Of a DNA stretch of 6,847 nucleotides, positions 1 to 5,111 are shown piece by piece. Source of the stretch: Lactobacillales bacterium (GTDB lineage Bacteria; Bacillota; Bacilli; Lactobacillales; Vagococcaceae); NCBI GenBank assembly GCA_015655485.1, contig JAATEZ010000463.1:1-6847 (forward strand). Reading direction: 5' to 3'. The notes below the pieces were generated by a model. That model saw only the letters and a list, made by a program, of their open reading frames with translations. It was not told where the DNA came from and did not search any database. The translations under genes and the position numbers were made by a program. Every line of letters begins with the position of its first letter. Positions within the stretch are counted from its first letter, which is position 1.

Positions 1-102
1 ATCATCAAATGGAAAGAAATTTTCGAACAATTAGAAAAATGTATCAATTCCTGCGAAAGTTCGGCCGATATTGTTTCAGGTATCGCTATCAAAAATTCCT
101 GA
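1..102 (+). CDS. DUF47 / PhoU-like phosphate transport regulator, C-terminal end (partial)
   Basis: Only the last 33 codons are present, in frame 1 from the window edge to TGA at 100-102. The visible peptide begins IIKWKEIFEQLEKCINSC and ends in SGIAIKNS. This looks like the C-terminal helix of DUF47 proteins, which typically reads K-W-K-E-I-(F/Y)-E-x-L-E-x-C-I-D, then an A-D-(I/V)-x-x-G-I-x-I-K-N ending. Family knowledge: these are helical-bundle, PhoU-like cytoplasmic proteins usually encoded beside a PiT-type phosphate permease; the permease, if present, would lie outside the window to the left. The gene is followed by its own terminator at 155-187 and appears unrelated to the polysaccharide genes. 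The call rests on a short peptide recognised from memory, so family assignment is fairly but not fully secure. Confidence 0.72.
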   Translation: MIKWKEIFEQLEKCINSCESSADIVSGIAIKNS

Positions 103-154
103 TCATTTAAAAAAAGTTAAAACGATTATTTAATAGAGGAACTAAAGAAAGCGG

Positions 155-187
155 CTCGAAGATCTTAGAAAATCTTTGAGTTTTTTT
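155..187 (+). terminator. Intrinsic terminator after the DUF47 gene
   Basis: CTCGAAGAT (155-163) pairs with ATCTTTGAG (172-180) over nine positions, one of them G-T. The loop is 8 nt and is followed directly by seven T residues (181-187). It lies 53 nt after the upstream stop codon and points rightward, so it should end the DUF47 transcript. Confidence 0.85.
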
Positions 188-242
188 GATTCATCATACG
201 ATTTTCGTCTTTAGTCGACAGTTTGTGCGGAGGAGTTTGTTA

Positions 243-278
243 ATGTGCGGCGGTATTTCATTTGAAAATAAGGGATAA
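243..278 (+). pseudogene. Possible remnant of a gene starting Met-Cys-Gly, or an 11-codon peptide
   Basis: A strong Shine-Dalgarno sequence, GGAGGAG (229-235), sits 7 nt before ATG at 243. The frame reads MCGGISFENKG and stops at TAA 276-278. Beyond that, all three frames hold short open stretches broken by stops; the +1 frame is open from about 244 to 348 and ends at a TGA. A Met-Cys-Gly start is typical of proteins whose Cys2 becomes the catalytic N-terminus, such as SRAP/HMCES-type (usually MCGR) and class II glutamine amidotransferases (usually MCGI). The good ribosome site with an immediate breakdown of the frame suggests a decayed gene, extending perhaps to about 420. This is inference from a four-residue resemblance; the alternatives are a real short peptide or chance. 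No convincing promoter was seen. Confidence 0.25.
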
Positions 279-425
279 AGATTATTATTTCAATGATTCT
301 GCTAAAATCAGCAGAAGTGTCAGCTGGTTAAAAAAGAAAACAGGCTGAACGGATATTTAAGAATTTTTTGGACTTATGGATCGGCAAATATTCTTATCAA
401 AAAATTTAATGATTCAAATCTGGAT

Positions 426-454
426 AAAAAAGGCTAGGGATCATGTCCCTAGCC
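426..454 (-). terminator. Intrinsic terminator of epaA (leftward)
   Basis: GGCTAGGGA (432-440) and TCCCTAGCC (446-454) form a perfect 9-bp stem with a 5-nt loop. On the minus strand the stem is followed by six T residues (complement of A426-431). It lies about 60 nt beyond the epaA stop codon. The plus-strand side lacks a T-tract, so the terminator is mainly leftward. Confidence 0.9.
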
Positions 455-513
455 GTTAAAAATGAAAAATCAATAAATAAGTATCCGTTATTTTAATAGA
501 GATAAAAATGTGA

Positions 514-1650
514 TCATTTAAGCTTGGATTTTCTTTTTTCCTGGTGTTTTTTATACTCATTATCCCGAAATTCTTTATTTCCAAATAGGCGCAGACAGTA
601 AAGCAGCGGCTGATAGCTCGTACCTGTCAGACCAATCAATTCGACAAAAAGTTCTAAGCCGAACAATAGACCGATCGTTAGAAAAATACTTCCCAAGCGA
701 TTCGTATAAGTATAAAGCAAGGCCAAAAATGAAAAGATAAAAGCGATCCCGTAGATAGTTAAGACAGCTCCCCGGTGAGTAAAGCCCAACGAGAGCAGCC
801 GGTGATGCAGATGCATCTTATCAGCGGAAGTGATCGGCTTTTTGTTCATTAAGCGGCGGATCATCGCAAATACCGTATCGGTAATAGGAACTCCTAAGAT
901 GATCAGCGGCGTGATCAGTGAAATAAAAGTCGCATTCTTCAGACTTTGTAAGGAAAGAACTGAAATCATGAAGCCTAAAAACAAAGCACCAGTATCTCCT
1001 AAAAAAATTTTTGCAGGGAAAAAATTATAAGGGAAAAAACCAGCGATACTGGCAACTAAAACAAACATTACAATAGAAATATAAGTGGTAGAAGGATGCA
1101 AGAAAAAGTAGCCGATCACACCAATGGTAAAGAGCGCGATCATGGAGACTCCCGAAGCCAGACCATCCAGACCATCGATCAAGTTGATCGCATTAGTGAT
1201 CGCGGCGATCCATAAAATGGTAAAAACCAAACTCCATTTTCCTAATTGGATCTCTCCAACAAAGGGAAGAACAAAGGAATCCATGCGAATATCCGCTACG
1301 AAATAGATAATCAGCGCACCAACCAAAATCCCCAGCATTTTCATACGCGGCGATAACGGTTTGACATCATCCACCAGTCCGGTCAGCATGACAACTGTAG
1401 CCCCGAGAATGATAGGAAAAATATAATCAAAGCTGATAATATTTTTAAAGAAGACTAAACAAGAAAAAACAAAGGCCAGATAAATAGCAAAGCCGCCCAT
1501 CGTCGGCATAACTGTTTCGTTGATTCTTCTTTCTCCCGGTTGATCAACTGCACCGATCCGAAAGGCTAGTAATTTCACTAGAGGTGTAAGGATCAAAGAA
1601 ATTAAGAAAGTTGCAAATAGTTTAACAATTGTGCCAAACATAATACTCAT
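514..1650 (-). CDS. epaA: EpaA-like undecaprenyl-phosphate GlcNAc-1-phosphate transferase (WecA/TagO family)
   Basis: A 378-residue polytopic membrane protein that should transfer GlcNAc-1-phosphate from UDP-GlcNAc to undecaprenyl phosphate, the first membrane step of Epa or teichoic-acid-type glycan synthesis. Family signatures in order: PTMGG near residues 49-53, GLVDD with the Asp pair at 94-95, NAINLIDGLDGLASG at 153-167, FLGDTG at 216-221 and HLHHRL at 280-285 in the cytoplasmic loop. About ten hydrophobic segments are visible, and the tail is Lys/Arg-rich. Length is normal for the family. ATG at 1650 is preferred over the internal Met4 because AAAGCAGGT on the minus strand lies about 10 nt upstream. 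The gene has its own promoter (1689-1717) and terminator (426-454), so it is monocistronic and divergent from the rest of the cluster. The homologue could also serve wall teichoic acid synthesis; the neighbouring genes favour the Epa role. Confidence 0.93.
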   Translation of the reverse strand: MSIMFGTIVKLFATFLISLILTPLVKLLAFRIGAVDQPGERRINETVMPTMGGFAIYLAFVFSCLVFFKNIISFDYIFPIILGATVVMLTGLVDDVKPLSPRMKMLGILVGALIIYFVADIRMDSFVLPFVGEIQLGKWSLVFTILWIAAITNAINLIDGLDGLASGVSMIALFTIGVIGYFFLHPSTTYISIVMFVLVASIAGFFPYNFFPAKIFLGDTGALFLGFMISVLSLQSLKNATFISLITPLIILGVPITDTVFAMIRRLMNKKPITSADKMHLHHRLLSLGFTHRGAVLTIYGIAFIFSFLALLYTYTNRLGSIFLTIGLLFGLELFVELIGLTGTSYQPLLYCLRLFGNKEFRDNEYKKHQEKRKSKLK

Positions 1651-1688
1651 AGTAATTTAGACCTGCTTTCCATAGAGGCTTCTCCCCT

Positions 1689-1717
1689 ATTATACAAACC
1701 GCGATTCCAAATTACAA
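1689..1717 (-). promoter_or_regulatory. Sigma-A-type promoter of epaA
   Basis: Read on the minus strand: -35 TTGTAA (1712-1717, 4/6 consensus), a 17-nt spacer, then a perfect -10 TATAAT (1689-1694). Transcription would start near 1682, giving a leader of about 30 nt with the AAAGCAGGT ribosome site before ATG 1650. Confidence 0.7.
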
Positions 1718-1724
1718 ATAAAAA

Positions 1725-1754
1725 TTGAAGTTTACATATAAGATGTGTTAAAAT
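1725..1754 (+). promoter_or_regulatory. Candidate rightward promoter of the LCP gene (extended -10)
   Basis: TTGAAG (1725-1730), an 18-nt spacer, then TAAAAT (1749-1754, 5/6) preceded by TGT, which makes an extended -10. It would start transcription near 1761, leaving a leader of about 290 nt that runs through the CRISPR-like relic. It lies back to back with the epaA promoter, with -35 boxes about 8 bp apart. No promoter of comparable quality was seen closer to the LCP start; the best there is TTGTGA (1980-1985), 17 nt, TAAGAA (2003-2008), which is weak. Confidence 0.4.
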
Positions 1755-1819
1755 AGTAATCTGTAAAGGCCGATTGGATTTTGTCAAATAAAATGTTTCT
1801 AAATTTTTTTTTGATTTTT

Positions 1820-1825
1820 TATAAT
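1820..1825 (+). promoter_or_regulatory. Perfect -10 hexamer in a T-rich stretch; second candidate promoter
   Basis: TATAAT at 1820-1825 has only a poor -35 (TTCTAA, 1797-1802) at 17-nt spacing. It sits 3 bp before the first eroded CRISPR-like repeat, in an AT-rich stretch (about 1780-1828) that contains a run of T residues. It could be a relic of the array leader and its promoter, a second LCP promoter, or simply AT-rich sequence. Confidence 0.25.
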
Positions 1826-1828
1826 GAT

Positions 1829-1927
1829 CTACATTAATTATTGAGTGCGTGGATTGAAATCCGGTTTCCCTCTTTGTTTGACACAATGGTAATCAGTCGC
1901 ACTCTTCATTTGTTGTTGAAAAATTGA
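1829..1927 (+). CRISPR. Degenerate one-spacer type I-C CRISPR relic
   Basis: Two half-preserved repeats flank a 35-nt spacer (1861-1895). The first repeat (1829-1860) keeps its 3' part, GAGTGCGTGGATTGAAAT (1843-1860). The second (1896-1927) keeps its 5' part, GTCGCACTCTTCAT (1896-1909). Joined in order 5' part plus 3' part they rebuild exactly one 32-nt repeat with a 7-bp palindromic stem (CGCACTC/GAGTGCG), a TTCAT loop and the tail TGGATTGAAAT. That is the known architecture of type I-C repeats, such as those recalled from Bacillus halodurans and, more divergently, Streptococcus pyogenes. Spacer length also fits type I-C. The outer halves are eroded, so the two repeats hardly resemble each other and a repeat finder would probably miss the array. 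Repeat polarity is rightward, and no cas gene is in the window. Identification rests on remembered repeat sequences; the array is probably non-functional. Confidence 0.72.
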
Positions 1928-2049
1928 ATGAGTTCTATTGAAAAGAGTCAAAGCAAAAAGGTCAGTTCATCTAAGAGAATTGTGAAAGAAAGTGTTTTAA
2001 GTTAAGAACTCAATAAAAAAGCATATTTTCCGAAAGGATGTATTAGTTC

Positions 2050-3219
2050 GTGAATGATCAGAAAAAAGACTTGTCTTCTATTTCTCTAATTTCAAGAAAA
2101 AGCAGACGACTTCCACCGCAAAAAAGTCCAAAAAAAAGAATGATTGTGAATGTGCTTAAAGTTCTTTGCATAGTGATGTTGTTTTGTGTATTAGGTGCCG
2201 CTGTTTTTGGAGCGACTTTATTAGCAAAAGCCAACAATACCACTAAGGCCTCTTATCAGCCCAGATCTTCTGCTTTAGCAGCCGGGACCGATGCGAATAA
2301 GACTGTGGAACCCTATAAAGATTCTTTTTCTATTTTGATTATGGGAATCGATGACAATTCTGAAAGAAAACTTGGATCAGCCAGAACAGATACCATGATC
2401 CTGGTCACAGTCAATCCAACCAAGAAAAAAATCAGTATGGTAAGTATTCCCCGAGACAGCTATGTAAAGGTTGATACCAGTGAGTTCACTGGCTATACTA
2501 AGATAAATTCTGCTTATACGTATGGTAAGGAAGATGCAACGATCAGTACCGTTGAAAACTTACTGGATGTTCCAATCAATTTTTATGTAACGGTCGATTT
2601 CGATGCTTTCCAACAAATCATCGATGCGCTTGGCGGAGTAGAAATAAATGTTCCGGTAGCGATCAGCGAAGCAAATGCAGATGTGACCAAAATAATAAAA
2701 TTGGAACCCGGTTTGCAAACACTGAATGGCGAAGAAGCATTGGCTTTTGCCAGAACGCGAAAAATCGATAATGATATTAAAAGAGGAGAAAGACAGCAGC
2801 TAGTCGTTCAGGCTGTGATCAAAAAGGCGCTTAAAGTCGGCTCGATCACAAAATATTCTAGTGTTTTAAGTTCTCTAGATGACCATTTTTGGACGGATAT
2901 GAACCAGGATACCATGTTGCAAATCGCCCAGTCCGGCTTGACTAACAAGTATACTTTTGATTCCTACAGCTTTTTATGGACCGATAATGGGACGGGTTCG
3001 TATGTCTATCTTTATCAGGACAGTTTGGATTATATCAGCCATAAGCTGCGTTATTCACTTGGTTTGGATGAAGCTGATTATCGGGATGAAGACGGCTATA
3101 CCTTGGATTCTAGTGATGGCGTGATATCCAGCAAAACCCCGACTACAGAAAGCTATAGTAGTGATGATAATTCTGATTATAGTGATAATAGCAGTGATGG
3201 AACGGGGTCTGGCTATTAA
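2050..3219 (+). CDS. LytR-CpsA-Psr (LCP) family cell-wall glycopolymer ligase
   Basis: A 389-residue membrane-anchored extracellular protein. The basic cytoplasmic N-terminus (1-32) is followed by one transmembrane helix (about 33-59) and a short linker. The LCP domain (about 90-265) has ILIMGIDD with Asp101/102, ARTDTMILV with Arg112 and Asp114, SIPRDSYV with Arg135, KINSAY, NGEEALAFARTRK with Arg235 and Arg237, and KRGERQQ. These are the residues that bind the polyprenyl pyrophosphate and metal in the family. Family role: transfer of undecaprenyl-pyrophosphate-linked glycopolymers to peptidoglycan; here the substrate is probably the Epa polymer, by context. The C-terminus (about 340-389) is a low-complexity Ser/Asp/Tyr-rich tail. 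The start is GTG at 2050, with AAAGGATG 10-12 nt upstream; the ATG at 2038 is in frame but meets TAG at 2044. It has its own terminator, so it is not cotranscribed with epaB. Confidence 0.92.
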   Translation: MNDQKKDLSSISLISRKSRRLPPQKSPKKRMIVNVLKVLCIVMLFCVLGAAVFGATLLAKANNTTKASYQPRSSALAAGTDANKTVEPYKDSFSILIMGIDDNSERKLGSARTDTMILVTVNPTKKKISMVSIPRDSYVKVDTSEFTGYTKINSAYTYGKEDATISTVENLLDVPINFYVTVDFDAFQQIIDALGGVEINVPVAISEANADVTKIIKLEPGLQTLNGEEALAFARTRKIDNDIKRGERQQLVVQAVIKKALKVGSITKYSSVLSSLDDHFWTDMNQDTMLQIAQSGLTNKYTFDSYSFLWTDNGTGSYVYLYQDSLDYISHKLRYSLGLDEADYRDEDGYTLDSSDGVISSKTPTTESYSSDDNSDYSDNSSDGTGSGY

Positions 3220-3249
3220 AAATTATGGAACCAAAAACTTTATATACTG

Positions 3250-3289
3250 GGAGAATTCAGGCATAAGAAGCTTGGCTTTCTCCTTTTTT
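3250..3289 (+). terminator. Intrinsic terminator of the LCP gene
   Basis: GGAGAA (3250-3255) pairs with TTCTCC (3278-3283). Inside it, CAGGC (3258-3262) pairs with GCTTG (3270-3274), including one G-T pair, around a 7-nt loop. Six T residues (3284-3289) follow immediately. It lies 30 nt after the LCP stop and separates that gene from the epaB operon. Confidence 0.78.
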
Positions 3290-3357
3290 ATTATCAAAAA
3301 TAGTTGTAAGAAGAGTCTGCCGGCTGCAAGGCCAAAAAATCTTAACCAGAATTTAAA

Positions 3358-3386
3358 CTGACTTTTCCATTCGAAAATGCTATACT
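3358..3386 (+). promoter_or_regulatory. Sigma-A-type promoter of the epaB-epaC-epaD-rmlA operon
   Basis: CTGACT (3358-3363, 4/6), a 17-nt spacer, then TATACT (3381-3386, 5/6) preceded by TGC, which makes an extended -10. Predicted transcription start is near 3393, giving a leader of about 50 nt before the proposed epaB start at 3446. No other promoter is obvious before rmlA. Confidence 0.75.
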
Positions 3387-3429
3387 TGCAATGCGAAACA
3401 CTGTTTGAAATTTGGTAAAATATCCGATG

Positions 3430-3448
3430 AAAGGAAGAGATTTCCATT
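3430..3448 (+). promoter_or_regulatory. Shine-Dalgarno site and ATT initiation codon of epaB
   Basis: AAAGGA (3430-3435) lies 10 nt before ATT (3446-3448). In that frame there is no ATG, GTG or TTG between the stop TGA at 3428-3430 and the GTG at 3470, so the ribosome site has only ATT codons to serve. GGAA (3433-3436) can pair with TTCC (3442-3445) across a 5-nt loop, which would partly mask the site. A 7-codon reading frame (ATG 3427 to TAA 3448-3450) overlaps the start. Confidence 0.6.
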
Positions 3449-4222
3449 AAAAAGATTTCTATCAGTATCGTGACTTGTAATAGTCAGGATATCTTCGAAA
3501 CATTGGATCACATCAGGCAAAAAATCAAACCGTTTTTGCCAATCGAAATCTATATTTTTGATAATGCCTCTACCGCTGATTATCAAAATCAGTTAAAAGA
3601 ATACCGATCGATCTGTCATCTTCATTTTCACACCGAGAACAGGGGCTTTGGCTATGGGCATAATTATAATTTTGCGCAGATCAAAGACGAATATGTCATT
3701 GTACATAATCCGGATGTTTTAGCTTCAAGGGAAACACTTTTGCAAATGTATGATTTTATGGAACAGCATCAGCGTGTGTGGATGACCACTCCGAAAGTAC
3801 TAAATGAGGATGGTTCAACGCAATTTTTAGTTCGCCGGCACTTGGACGTTTTTGATTATATGTTGCGGTTTGTTCCATTTAAGTGGGTAAAAAAACTTTT
3901 TGACGATCGTTTAGCGCGTTTTGAATGTCGTGATCTGACCGATGAAAATCAAGAGATCAGGTTAGGCAGCGGCTGCTTTATGTTTTTGAGACATCAGCCC
4001 GTTGTTGATTTAGGCGGTTTTGATGATCGCTTTTTTATGTATTTTGAAGATAATGACATTTGTCAGCGCATCCGGCAGTATGGCGGTCAAATTTATTATA
4101 TCCCCAAGGCAACAGTTTTACATTACTATGGGAAAGAAGCGCACCGCAATCGGAAATTATTTTGGATCTTCCTGCGTTCCATGGCACGCTATTTTAATAA
4201 ATGGGGCTGGAATTTTTTTTAG
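3446..4222 (+). CDS. epaB: EpaB-like family 2 glycosyltransferase (probable rhamnosyltransferase), ATT start
   Basis: A cytoplasmic GT-A fold transferase of 258 residues that probably adds a rhamnose to the lipid-linked Epa precursor. With initiation at ATT 3446 the protein begins (M)KKISISIVTCNSQDIFE, the expected first beta strand and nucleotide-binding start of GT2 enzymes. Starting at GTG 3470 would remove eight residues of that strand and has no ribosome site. Further motifs: FDNAS (38-42), NRGFGYGHNYN (66-74, the substrate-binding loop seen in rhamnosyltransferases), HNPDV (87-91, the DXD-like position), GSGCFMF (174-180) and MYFEDNDICQRI (198-209, with the probable catalytic Glu/Asp at 201-202). 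The ending VLHYYGKEAHRN plus aromatic/basic helix is usual for WbbL/EpaB-type enzymes. It is first in the operon, 54 nt before epaC. Acceptor and linkage cannot be read from sequence. Confidence 0.88.
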   Translation: MKKISISIVTCNSQDIFETLDHIRQKIKPFLPIEIYIFDNASTADYQNQLKEYRSICHLHFHTENRGFGYGHNYNFAQIKDEYVIVHNPDVLASRETLLQMYDFMEQHQRVWMTTPKVLNEDGSTQFLVRRHLDVFDYMLRFVPFKWVKKLFDDRLARFECRDLTDENQEIRLGSGCFMFLRHQPVVDLGGFDDRFFMYFEDNDICQRIRQYGGQIYYIPKATVLHYYGKEAHRNRKLFWIFLRSMARYFNKWGWNFF

Positions 4223-4276
4223 TGTTAGGGCTTAAAACCTAATATATGGTCAATTTTTCAAATAGGAGGTTCGTTC

Positions 4277-5110
4277 ATGGTGGGAAACAGATTAATGATG
4301 GTTCTGGTTTTGTATAATCAAAGTTGGAATGAATTAGCATCAAGAACGGTGCTGGAGACTTTTCTAAAAGAAAAATCCGGACATTTATTTGTTTATGATA
4401 ACAGTTTAGCGGCCCAAAATATTTCTTTCTTCTCGAGTGAAAAAATCAGCTATGTTCATGATGCGGCCAATCCAGGGCTGGCAAAAGCTTATAATGCGGC
4501 TTTAAACCTGGCTGTTCAAAGAAAAGATCAGTATCTGCTGCTGCTTGATCAGGATACTAAGTTTGAGTTGGATTTTTTAGAAACTTTGACAGATTTTTCT
4601 AACGAAACAGAAGTGGCGGCCATTTTTCCTAAAATTTATTCGCAGGATCAAATGATCTCTCCTTTTTTTGCCGATCAATATATTCGGCTTTCTAATGAAA
4701 TTCCAGCGGTTGGGCTGACAGATCAAGCGGTAATGGCGATCAATTCCGGTACAGCTTTGTCGGTTAAGGCCCTGCAAAAAATCGGCGGCTTTAATGAAGA
4801 ATTTCCATTAGATTATTTGGATCACTGGCTTTTCTGGCGTTTATCTAAAGAAAACAGTTATTTTTATATCTTGCCTGATCACCTGACTCATGATCTTTCC
4901 GTCCTTGACTATAGCCAGGTGTCCTTGGAACGCTATCAAAGCATTCTAGAAGCGGAATACCGCTATTATACGCGCTACAACCGCTCCCTGTTCCCTGCTT
5001 ATCGTAAACAATTGAACAGAAGGATCCTTAAGCAGTTAGTGAGAGTATCGAACAAGCAAATATTAAAAGCAACTTTGGCTCAGATAAGAAAATTAAAACA
5101 AGGAGATTAA
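4277..5110 (+). CDS. epaC: EpaC-like family 2 glycosyltransferase (probable rhamnosyltransferase)
   Basis: A 277-residue cytoplasmic GT2 enzyme. Motifs in order: VLVLYNQ (9-15), VYDNS (39-43), NPGLAKAYNAAL (65-76), LLLLDQDT with the metal-binding DQD at 91-93, NSGTALSV (156-163), GGFNEEF (170-176) and DYLDHWLFWRL (179-189, acceptor/catalytic region). The layout matches dTDP-rhamnose-using transferases, and the DQD is intact. The start at ATG 4277 is supported by a perfect AGGAGGT (4264-4270) 6 nt upstream, the strongest ribosome site in the operon; internal Met7 and Met8 are too far from it. The gene ends at TAA 5108-5110, one base before epaD, so the two are probably translated in a coupled way. 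The sugar is inferred from position in the cluster, not shown by sequence. Confidence 0.88.
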   Translation: MVGNRLMMVLVLYNQSWNELASRTVLETFLKEKSGHLFVYDNSLAAQNISFFSSEKISYVHDAANPGLAKAYNAALNLAVQRKDQYLLLLDQDTKFELDFLETLTDFSNETEVAAIFPKIYSQDQMISPFFADQYIRLSNEIPAVGLTDQAVMAINSGTALSVKALQKIGGFNEEFPLDYLDHWLFWRLSKENSYFYILPDHLTHDLSVLDYSQVSLERYQSILEAEYRYYTRYNRSLFPAYRKQLNRRILKQLVRVSNKQILKATLAQIRKLKQGD

Positions 5111-5111
5111 G

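Noticed and set aside
100..521. TGATCATTTAA present at both 100-110 and 511-521 as possible attachment-site repeats
   Set aside because: Only 11 bp, each overlapping the stop codon of a different gene; no integrase or target-site signs, so chance is more likely.
1878..1883. Perfect TTGACA -35 box
   Set aside because: No acceptable -10 lies 15-19 nt downstream, and it falls within the proposed spacer.
1647..1886. 79-codon open frame on the minus strand upstream of epaA
   Set aside because: It runs through the epaA promoter and the CRISPR-like halves, has no ribosome site or recognisable protein features, and its composition is that of translated non-coding AT-rich DNA.
1843..1904. GAGTGCG/CGCACTC inverted repeat considered as a riboswitch or attenuator stem
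   Set aside because: The two arms are better explained as the inner halves of two CRISPR repeats, since the adjoining bases also match the I-C repeat tail and loop. No known riboswitch was recognised.
3223..3447. 74-codon minus-strand open frame in the LCP-epaB gap
   Set aside because: It covers the LCP terminator and the epaB promoter and shows no protein family features.
4213..4220. Run of eight T residues at the end of epaB as a possible frameshift
   Set aside because: The protein already has full family length and a usual C-terminus; shifted frames add only short unrelated tails.
4225..4242. TTAGG/CCTAA hairpin between epaB and epaC as a terminator
   Set aside because: The stem is only 5 bp, no T-tract follows, and the operon context argues against termination here.
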